Source: Bolinopsis microptera
Lineage: Eukaryota; Ctenophora; Tentaculata; Lobata; Bolinopsidae
Length of the DNA: 64,000 nt
Direction of reading: 5' to 3'
NCBI RefSeq assembly: GCF_026151205.1
Contig: NC_087077.1
Location: 16,789,475 to 16,853,474 of the forward strand
The position numbers were made by a program, and so were the translations under genes. The notes below the pieces were generated by a model that was given only the letters and a program-made list of their open reading frames with translations, was not told where the DNA came from and did no database searches. This document shows positions 55,788-64,000 of this stretch, one piece after another. The stretch's first letter is position 1. Each line of letters opens with the position of its first letter.

Positions 55788-58700
55788 CTGTGGAATTAGC
55801 ATTGAGAACTTCAATTAGCCAGGAAAAAAGTTACTCTATTTAAAAATCGCCTCAGATGTTAGATAGAAAGTATTCACTTTTGATCTAATTATTAAAAATA
55901 CTCTAATAACCTTTGTCGACACAAGTTTCCGAATCAGAGTCTTTGACAAAACCAGATTTGCAATGACAGCGGTATCCTCCAAGGGTATTCTCACAGTCCT
56001 CAGTAGGAGAGCAATTATCTTCAGTTGCACATTCATTCACATCAACACACTGTTTATTTTTTGGTATATATCCTGAATCACAATGGCATTTTCCTGCTTC
56101 ATCTTGGACAAAAGCTTCCTGACAGTTACATGTGTAGCCCCCTGCAACAGTTGCAATGCTTGAGAATGTTCTTGAAGATAATATTAACTTAAATTCTGAT
56201 CAAGGCAATCAAAATTCAAATAAGTTGTTCAAAATTCTATACTCAGTACGAAAAATATCATGTTTTGTTAAAACCTTCAATATTGGAGCAAACATATACA
56301 TCTTCATCACATGGATTTGTCAAACACTCATCAATGTCTTCACATCTGCCACTCACCAACTTGTATCCTGCCAAACACTGACACCTAAACATTAATTACA
56401 TATTTTATTTGATACAAATATTTGGTTGTTGTGCTTTAATTCCTGCAGTTTATTGTACTATTTTCATGAAAATTAGGCAGTTCTGTCACATCAGTAAATT
56501 GAGTCATATAACCTGTAAGATCCAGGAATGTTAATGCATTCTCCATTGCCACATGGCATCTCTGCGCATTCATCCACATCTACACAGGTCTCACTATTAA
56601 AATGATACCCTTCGTTGCAGACACATTTGAAATCAGTTCCATTGATAGCAACACATTCACCTTTTCCGCACCTGCCGCATTATGTTATTATTCCTGTGTG
56701 ACTCAAAATTATTTTGAACCCTAACTCATCATAGCATAACTCACTAGTAGGTATGTGAAAGTTCAATAGCTTTATCATATCAATTGGTCTTACCTCAAAG
56801 GTTGTTCCTCACATGCACCCGGAATAACTTCGTTACACTGTGGTAAGCCATTTTTCCCAAGTGTACACTCCTCATTGTCATCACACCTCATTTCTTCACA
56901 TGTGGGGCAGGCTCTTTTAATGTATTCATCTCTGAAACGGGTTTTTTTTCCTGTCAGCAATGAAGTGTTAGATGTAATAATCATACGTGTGTTATGTGTA
57001 GCATTCTCCTAGCATACAGAAGAAGAATGGAATCATTGTTCTTTCCTAATATTGGTTTCTCCAAAGGCATTATTACCCAGTTAGTTTTTGACAGATCATG
57101 GAAAGACGACACCAGGATCCCGGTTCGTTTACGCAATCTTTCACTGAACACACTCCATCCTCAAGTCTGATGTTTCCTATACTGTCGATCTTAGACCTGA
57201 TTTTTGTAAAAATTATTTTCGACCAGCTAGTCTCTCACAGACTGATCAGACACTCAAAATAATTTTGTTGATAGGTAAACTTTCAACTTGAGTATTTCGA
57301 AATAGTCTTAAATACTAACCTGATTTGCTTTGAAGTCAACTCCATCCAAGGACTATAGATGTTACAACTATTTGGAACATAACCTTTCGGACACTCAAGG
57401 CTTGGGCTCTGGCTGCTTTGATAACGGTACTCGTAATTTCCTATCATCAGCTCTGAGCATAAGTCTTTTGCAATGTTTATTGGTCCACAGTATGCTATCG
57501 CCTAAAAATCAACAACATGAGATATATTTCGTACTATCCAACAGTCTAATCTCTAAGTAATTGCAACAAGGACTATTGTATAACCTTTTCTTAAAGATAT
57601 GTACTGCAATAACCTGGATGGAATGAGGTGATTTTCTTGAACTCTGAGCAACACAGGAGGCCCCTGAATTCTCGATCACAACTCCGTCACTTGCAGTTGG
57701 AACTCCGTAAGTCATACACCTCATCACCTTCAATCCTAGATGTGACACCGTATAAGTTTCCAATGATTCGTGGTAAATAGTTGAGTAAATTATTTATCTT
57801 ACAGATCAGAAGATTAATTAATGCTCCATTTCCAAAATAATAATCGTATAAGTGAGAATAAAATACCATTTGGACATTCTGCTGTTGATTTAGCATCTAC
57901 TGCTGATATCGTGTCACCAACAACGATCGTCCCTAGTCGAATAAAAGTAACATAAATTATAAGATAGCAAGGGCCAAGGATGTTGCCTGGTTTTTATTCG
58001 TTCTGAACTGAACCCCTTATAGAATGTTAGAATATTGAGCTTAAATAATTGAATTCTTGGAAAAAGACTAGTTAGCTTACAGATAGTATTCTTAATGACA
58101 CATGTTTTGAGATTGCTAGCTGTGTCAGTATGAAGTTGGTATCCCTCCTTGCAAATACAAGTGTAATCCTTATCTCCAACTGGTTCACATTCTCCGTATG
58201 TGCCACATCTGAACAATGAAATGTTAGAAATAAACAAGAGGGAAATGATGGGGAAGTTGTTACATCGACAGCTATACTGGATTTTGATTGGTCGATGATC
58301 GAGCTGATTGTACCATCTGCAGGCACTCTTACCAACAATCAACATCTAGCCTTAAGGATAAAAACTAACCTATTATTGTCCTGACATCCAGTTTGTTTGG
58401 TCTTACAGGAAGGTTTATCATCCTCCATGACACATTCCTCGTCTTTATCACAGTGATATCCTTTGCAATCTGGACAGTGTGCTGCAACATACTCTTCTCT
58501 GGTGTGAATGTTTTCAATTAAGTGTTGGTGGAGCTATTCAATTAGGAATGAAAAATTCAAAAATTGTTTTCATTTCATTTCATTTCATTTCATGGTTTCA
58601 CATAGCATGAGAAATAACTGTAAATAACTGACTTACAGGTCATTAAGCTGGCATATGGCAGTAGTAGTGCAGTATTTTACCCCACAGTTTGGTAAAGTAC

Positions 58701-61700
58701 AGGTGTTGTCACTGAATGATACCTGACCAGTGTGAGTCAGTTTTCTTTTCGCTGCAGCACTGAGATGTTAGGATTTTAAATTCAAAACATCGACTTAACA
58801 TAATATTATTCTATAAAATTATTACAGTATTACTGACTACTGTATAGCATTGCTCGAAACAAGACCAAAGAACCTGTGATATTTGACAAACAAAAACTTT
58901 CGAGTTGTGGAAGAACACAAGAAAATAGAACAAGTATGAATTATGGTTAACCTGATGCCAGGGGACCACCAGCTGTGGTACAAGCATCCTACCATCTCAT
59001 ATCCACCCTGGCAGGAAGAGGATGGAGAGACAGCACTGTTCACTGAGTAGGTTAGAGATGGTATCTTGGCACCGTTACATGGGTCCCTCTCCTCCACTCC
59101 TAGAGTGCATATCCCTCTTGCTTTTACAGCCTTTCCTATGTAACTGTTAAATCCCGTACAAGTTCCGGCTCCATCATTGTCCACAAGAAGACCATCACTC
59201 TTATCGGGAACGTTTCCAACAGTGATCGAGCAGCTTTTGACTTTGTAGCCAGCAGGGCATTTTGCTATTGATTTTTGGTCGTCACCAGGTCCTGCCGTAT
59301 CTCCATCAACCACTCTGTCATCTCCCTCTGCGGATTTGAGAATAATCATGAAGTTGATTGAAAAATTGAAATCAATGCAAACATTTGGTGTTATGTAAGT
59401 TGTTACATATATTAAACATGATATACCTGTCTTTTGATTTAAGCTAAAATAAACTCACGGTCTATGGGATTAGGAAGACCAAGAACTTTGACTTCACACA
59501 AGGTTAGATATGTTGAAGGGTTCACCACTTTAACATGGGAAGCAATTGTGTCACATTCTATCACATACTCGTTTTGCCCTGCTTTGTAAGTCACAATTCC
59601 ACAAAGCTTGTCTCCTGCATAAACCTGTAACACCAAGTTACAAGGGAGACGTTTTAAGTGAAAGGAATGAAGATCTGCAATCTGCATGGTCTGATTTATG
59701 GGTTTAATTTGGGCTTTAAGTAAGTGTTTTTTAGAGAATATGTACAGTTATACTGTACCTCTATTCCGTTGAGCCTCTCTGCACAGCAATCAACTCGGTT
59801 GTGGATAAGAATCTTTTTGACATGGTAAAAGTTGAGCAGGTCTACGTCCCACCAGCCTGGCCCAGCAGTGTGAGTACAGGATAGTCCCCAGTAGTGAGAG
59901 TCAGTGTTTCCATCAACTGCGCGCGCACTTGCTCCATCCCAACCAGTGCTGCTCTGACTGGTAGGCTTCTTCAGTGCCAAGTTGACCAGCGTGTTTTCAG
60001 CTGAAATACCGGAATAGTCATTATTTATTACATGACATTGTTTCTAAAGTGAAAATATATAAATAAATATATAAAAATATATAAATTAATTATAATTGAA
60101 TATTACTTTTAAAGGAGTGTGAATAATATGTGCTTGTAGCTTGTTACAGAGTATGTTATAAGTGGCTACAAATAGTTAGTTCCAACCGTACCTTCCTTTC
60201 TGGGGTCAGACATGACCTTGACTTCACATAACGTAAGATATTGCCTTGGTGCAGCAACTATTCTCACGTTTGATCCTGCTACTCCCTCAGTGTCACAGTA
60301 CACCTTGTAGGTCCTCAGTCCTGCTTCATATTCAACTGTTCCACAGAGAGTTTCATCGACAAACACCTGCATTAATTTCATAACTATATTGCTCTTCCAC
60401 GTATTATTGCACCAAGTGTTTCGCTTTTAGAAATTTAGAAATTTAAAAGTTGAAGTTATCACATGACGTTCTTCTCGAGCCCATAATCATAAAACATTGA
60501 ACAGAAAACAACTTTCTTGGATCTAAAAATGAGAGGCAGATTTTCAATGAGAAACCTACCTTAGCACCATTGATTCGCTCCTGGCAGCAGTCTTCTCTGT
60601 TGTAGATGATGACATGGTCTATCACTTTCGCAGACTCAAACTTAAGGTTCCACCAACCATCCTCTAAATCGCCATTGTGTGAACAGGAGTTACTGTCAAG
60701 AATTTGATTTTAGTTATGTTCATATCATTTTCTAAATAAACTAATGTCCCCCAGAGTCTTCTTGGTAGACCGAGAACAAGTCAATTGTTACTTCTACAAA
60801 CGCCCTCATATATCATCACAATGAGTTCACGATTAAATCATAATATTATTCTCACTGCCAATAATCGCTGTCTTCATTTCCATCAACAGCTCTGTTAGCC
60901 TTGCCATTCCAACCAGTGCTATCTTGTGTTGCTTTACCGTTAACTGCTATGTTGTCAAACTCATCTTCTTCATCCACTGTCTCGTAACCTTGTTTGGGGT
61001 AAAATCATTCTTAACTTTAAGCCTTTTATCAAATAGTTATAAAATTCAAATTTTAACTTATTAAAAATGTATGGTTCAAGATACTATCCATATCTCTTTT
61101 CGATTAACGGTAAATTTACCTAATTATCAGTAATTAATAATTACTAAATGGCTTACCTATAACTTCTACCTCACACAGAGTTAAATATTGTCTTGATGTC
61201 CTGATCTTCACTGAACTTCCTTTCTTTTTACACGAGATAGAATACACTAGAACTTCTGCTTGAGCTGTTATTGTTCCACACAGTTCTTCATCGATATACA
61301 CCTAAAGGAAGCTGAGGTAAAGAGCAAGATCATAGACTTACTTCAATATACGCTGGAATAGACGTCTTAGAAACATTATATTATTTGCATAGAAAAGACA
61401 GTATTGATTATTGAATGGCTAAGTTAAACAAAATGAAAACCTTTGCCCCATTAATCCTGTCTGAGCAACAGTCCAGCCTATTGTAGACCACCACTCTGTC
61501 CACGAAATGCTCCCTCTTCAAGTCCAAGTTCCACCACTCGAGAGTAAGAGTGTTAAGTGTGTGTGTACAAGTTCCCTCTGGCCACCTTCCATCCACTCTG
61601 TTGTCAGTAGCCCTGTTGGCGTCCCCGCCCCAGCCAATACTGGACTGGGTTGCTGGCTTGTTCAGGCCTATGTTTGCCATCGGTCCTGCCAATAAGTACT

Positions 61701-63892
61701 CATTATCTATAACTAATCTATAAGTAGGTTTGTAGGTTCCTTGAAGTACTTAATAGCCTAAAGATCTTACTGTAGGCTTCATATATCCGTATTTTATATC
61801 AACTTGGTTACTGGGGAATATGTTAGTAACAAAATATAGTTGAACTAACGAATCGTTGTATCTGTACAGACAGTTTTCTTTGAAAAGTCATGGAAATTGC
61901 GAATTAGGCTTTGTGGACTGGTCCATTTACATATCATCAGCTCAGTAATTACCATCTTCAGATCTTTTACCGTACACTCGGACCTCACAGAGAGTTAACA
62001 TATTGTAAGGTTGTCTAATAGTCACGTGGTCTGCAACAAGTCCTTCACACTCTATCTTAAACTTGGTCTCACTAGCTAAGTATTTCACAGTTCCACAGTA
62101 CACACTTCCTGCGTATACCTGACAGAAGGGATTATGAAGCTATGAGCTAATCTTTCAAAGTAAAACATGATCATGTCAATAACTATGATTATCAAATTTC
62201 GGCTGAGCCTATTAAGTTGGTAAGTTTGAAAACTATAACGCTAAAGATCGTATAAATTGATTAAATTACCATTGCACCGTTGATCCTCTCTGCACAGCAG
62301 TCTTGTCTATTGTGTATGATAACGTGCTTGATCGCATAGTTATCCTTGAAATTTACTCTCCACCAGTTACCTTTCATTTCAGCTGTATGTGTACATGAAT
62401 TGCTGAAAAGCAGTAGTAAGTACTCTTCCCCTTACTAATGGCGGATTTGTTCAGATAGATTGGCCATTTACTAGATTTGTATTAATAGTAGAACATAAAT
62501 TATGCAATCGCCATCTCATTAGATAGAGATAAAGTGAGTGGTGTTACTCACTGGAAATAGTGTCCGTCAGTGTTTCCATCAACAGCACGAGAACTGCTCC
62601 CTGAGAAGCCAGTTGAGCTTTGCTCTGTTGATGCTCCCACAGATATCAGACTCATGTCATCTGAAGTTACGTTTTTAATAACTTTTTGTCAATCCAATCT
62701 TTTGTGCTTGGAAAAGGCTATTTGAATTAGCTTTATTCAAGAAAAATTGAAAAGTGAGTTTCCAATCGCAATATTGAATCACCTTCACAATGGTCGAGTG
62801 TAAGATAGAAAGCGTTGTTTGCCGAGTTCACTCCCCAAACAAAGTCTCCATAAGTATCAATCTGAGCAAGTTTCCCAGGGACATGAACCCAATGTGAGCC
62901 TGCAGGAGCTGAGGATGTGATCCCCGCCCTGTAGAAGATATCGTCATTGCTGTTCACACCAAAGACTACATTCTTACCAGATGAAATCCATTTCAGCTTC
63001 CCTCCAATGTGCTGCCACTGAAGATGGTTTTAAGTTAATCTTTGAGAAATAAATTTGATTTAAAATTTTAAATTTAGTTAAACAAATAGTTTTTGCCAGT
63101 TTATATTTTCACTTTGGTAAACGTCATATATAAAATCAAAGTTAAGATTGAAATAAGGCGATCATACCCCAGTTCCCTGAGAATCAGGATCTCCGTAAGT
63201 ACCAGTTCTGTAGAAGATATCATCGTTAGTATTGACTCCCCACACTCCTGACTGTCCTACACTCACTACTTTCAGTCCACCTGAGACTCTCTCCCAAGTA
63301 TTTCCTGTTCTTCTGTAGATATTATCCCCACTATTTACTCCCCAAACATGGTCATTATCACTCACTGAGACCTGTTAATGGGAAATTTTTCAACAAAAGT
63401 CAGATCCAAATTATGATTTTTATGAAATCTAGTTTTACAGAGTTTGATTTAAGAAAATATAATTATACATAATTACCGAGTATATATTCGATTTTGAACA
63501 TATTATTATTTAACCTGCTTGAGTCTTCCACCGATGTTAACCCAGTTGCCTGACCCTATTTTTCTGTAAATAAGATGAGCTGAGTTGACTCCCCATATCT
63601 CAGATCCTCCCACAGAAATATCAGTCAGTACTCCAGGGAAAATTATCCAATTTTCTGCAGATCTATCAAATATTTGGTCACAAATTGCAAAGGTGTTTAA
63701 TACTATTGACATTAATAAAATCCTAAATGTAAGTCGTTGAATAACGAAACTAAAACGATACATGTGGAAGTGTTTTACGGAACCTGTAGTAGATGTGACC
63801 AGCTTTATCCAGGCCCCAGGTACCAGCTCCTCCGTGGGCTACTTTTGTTAACTGGTCCCTCTCTTCCTTCCACCCAGACAGACGTGCAGCTT
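54867..63892 (-). CDS. Multidomain extracellular lectin-like protein (tectonin, fucolectin, Cys-rich, EGF, Ig), 5' end outside window
   Basis: Probably a secreted or matrix carbohydrate-recognition protein. Twenty-nine exons join in phase, about 1,586 codons: 63892-63784, 63662-63515, 63371-63168, 63017-62783, 62660-62552, 62402-62270, 62118-61953, 61685-61441, 61301-61157, 60988-60856, 60692-60560, 60366-60192, 60000-59759, 59624-59459, 59327-58952, 58759-58637, 58498-58370, 58208-58081, 57932-57867, 57735-57614, 57501-57320, 57196-57077, 56931-56794, 56671-56513, 56384-56275, 56141-55911, 55787-55711, 55496-55271, 55099-54867. Domains: six tectonin repeats, four fucolectin/F5-8C-type domains, two PCSK9-tail-like Cys-rich modules, EGF-type modules, one Ig-like domain. 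It opens in the middle of the tectonin block, so start and signal peptide lie beyond the window. No frameshift or stop interrupts any join. The stop is TAA at 54867. No transmembrane segment was seen in the visible part. Confidence 0.9.
55911..57196 (-). CDS. EGF and Cys-rich repeats, C-terminal block (five exons)
   Basis: Exons 57196-57077 (CVNEPGSWCRLSMICQ, related to 58759-58637), 56931-56794 (CPTCEEMRCDDNEECT), 56671-56513 (CGKGECVAINGTDFKCVC, then CVDVDECAEMPCGNGEC), 56384-56275 (CEDIDECLTNPCDEDV) and 56141-55911 (CVDVNECATEDNCSPTEDC, GGYRCHCKSGF). The D-x-D/N-E-C starts mark calcium-binding EGF domains, common in matrix proteins. Confidence 0.85.
57320..57932 (-). CDS. Cys-rich module 2, PCSK9 C-terminal-domain-like
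   Basis: Exons 57932-57867, 57735-57614 and 57501-57320. Lead VGDTISAVDAKSTAECPNG, then VMRCMTYGVPTASDG, GASCVAQSS, CGPINIAKDLC and CPKGYVPNSCNIYSPW. It aligns with module 1 but is split by two introns. The acceptor at 57735 (CTAG before GATTG) is chosen because it alone gives CPNGLKVMRC in phase. Confidence 0.55.
58081..58759 (-). CDS. EGF-type Cys-rich exons between the two Cys-rich modules
   Basis: Exons 58759-58637 (TCTLPNCGVKYCTTTAICQL), 58498-58370 (CPDCKGYHCDKDEECV, then CKTKQTGCQDNN) and 58208-58081 (CGTYGECEPVGDKDYTCICK, EGYQLHTD), the last a clear EGF pattern. The middle exon is paralogous to 56931-56794, so a larger block has been duplicated. Confidence 0.75.
58567..58595. repeat. 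(TTTCA)n microsatellite
   Basis: About five TTTCA units in an intron of the lectin gene. The same unit forms the LINE tail at 54408-54425, so it may be a LINE remnant. Confidence 0.8.
58952..59327 (-). CDS. Cys-rich module 1, PCSK9 C-terminal-domain-like
   Basis: One 376-bp exon: CPAGYKVKSCSITVGN, DGLLVDNDGAGTCTGFNS, GICTLG, then CQGGYEMVGCLYHSWW. The order of a Cys pair, a Gly/Asn-rich Cys segment and a final CxxGyxxxGCxxHxW resembles the Cys/His-rich repeats at the C-terminus of PCSK9. The match is from memory and modest. A related module follows at 57320-57932. Confidence 0.55.
59459..60000 (-). CDS. Fucolectin-type domain 4 (two exons)
   Basis: Exons 60000-59759 and 59624-59459. Motifs: SQSSTGWDGASARAVDGNTD, CTHTAGPGWWDVDL, HNRVDCCAERLNGI and STYLTLCEVKVLG. 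Exon structure matches domain 2. Confidence 0.88.
60192..60988 (-). CDS. Fucolectin-type domain 3 (three exons)
   Basis: Exons 60988-60856, 60692-60560 and 60366-60192. An acidic lead (VDEEDEFDN), then STGWNGKANRAVDGNEDSDY, CSHNGDLEDGWWNLKF, YNREDCCQERINGA and RQYLTLCEVKVM. Confidence 0.88.
61157..61685 (-). CDS. Fucolectin-type domain 2 (two exons)
   Basis: Exons 61685-61441 and 61301-61157. Motifs: ATQSSIGWGGDANRATDN, CTHTLNTLTLEWWNLDL, YNRLDCCSDRINGA and RQYLTLCEVEVIG. The first two exons of the three-exon form are fused here, showing intron loss or gain between repeats. Confidence 0.88.
61953..62660 (-). CDS. Fucolectin-type domain 1 (three exons)
   Basis: Exons 62660-62552, 62402-62270 and 62118-61953. 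Motifs: QSSTGFSGSSSRAVDGNTDG, CTHTAEMKGNWWRVNF, HNRQDCCAERINGA, and the closing YNMLTLCEVRVYG. This is the fucolectin/tachylectin-4/pentraxin (FTP) version of the F5/8C fold. The Asn-Arg-x-Asp-Cys-Cys motif is typical, with adjacent cysteines by the fucose site in eel fucolectin. Confidence 0.88.
62783..63892 (-). CDS. Tectonin-repeat block (six repeats, four exons)
   Basis: Six tectonin signatures in order: TWGLDKAGHIYYR, IWGVNSAHLIYRK, VWGVNSGDNIYRR, VWGVNTNDDIFYR, VFGVNSNDDIFYR, VWGVNSANNAFYL, each preceded by a G-x-L-x-x-(I/V) strand. Tectonin repeats form beta-propellers in fish-egg lectin, limulus lectin L6/tachylectin-1 and TECPR proteins. Six visible repeats would suit a six-bladed lectin propeller, but more may lie upstream. 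The first visible exon starts at an acceptor, so at least one exon precedes it. Confidence 0.9.
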
Positions 63893-64000
63893 CTAACGAG
63901 GTATTATTATGATGTTTTACTTAGATAAGATAAATATTGTTCCCTAATCCCTAATCAAGTATTAGATCATAATGGAGGCTCGCACTAAGATAGATTTTGG
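63893..64000. other. Intron upstream of first visible lectin exon
   Basis: AT-rich intron sequence ending at the acceptor CTCGTTAG (minus strand) before 63892. Nothing else seen. Confidence 0.6.

Overview
The window looks like an AT-rich invertebrate animal genome. Genes have many short exons with GT-AG introns, a kinesin-3 gene and a rhodopsin-type GPCR are present, and there is a large extracellular multidomain lectin gene. Transposons of several metazoan types are dense (Ty3-like, copia-like, LINE, MULE, a tRNA-derived SINE, foldback/MITE elements). The mix suits an early-branching or marine invertebrate such as a cnidarian, sponge or placozoan, but the sequence alone does not settle the lineage. 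All coordinates come from reading the sequence by hand. Exon joins were accepted only where GT-AG sites and codon phases matched.

1-19,545 (minus): a kinesin-3 gene, best fit KIF28P/KLP-6 group. It has 15 exons that join in frame (motor, short acidic neck, FHA domain) and runs off the left edge. Its introns hold an antisense two-exon GPCR gene (11,903-13,011), several inverted-repeat elements and minisatellites. The first intron holds a 205-bp tandem repeat whose units each copy the gene's own 3' splice site. One unit is split by a 1,034-bp near-perfect foldback element flanked by an 8-bp target duplication.

19,971-21,817 (minus): an intronless TPR-protein gene carrying one frameshift.

22,232-32,457: a Ty3-like LTR retrotransposon (plus) with a complete copia-like element (24,482-29,516, minus) inserted in its reverse transcriptase. 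Both elements have identical LTR pairs and target-site duplications. In both, gag and pol share one frame and are separated by a single stop codon; the Ty3-like stop is UGA followed by CUA. The Ty3-like pol is further broken by two frameshifts, another stop and an active-site change.

32,458-54,866: gene-poor and repeat-rich. It holds three LINE remnants, a MULE/LINE/MULE composite, a tRNA-derived SINE, a 1.83-kb long-inverted-repeat element, a dispersed GC-rich repeat family, and weak evidence for one small multi-exon gene (36,733-40,117, minus).

54,867-63,892 (minus): a large gene traced through 29 in-frame exons (about 1,586 codons, 5' end outside the window). Domain order is six tectonin repeats, four fucolectin-type (F5/8C-like) lectin domains, a PCSK9-C-terminus-like Cys-rich module, EGF-type modules, a second such Cys-rich module, more EGF domains and an Ig-like domain. 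This looks like a secreted carbohydrate-recognition or matrix protein, and its architecture is the most interesting coding finding here.
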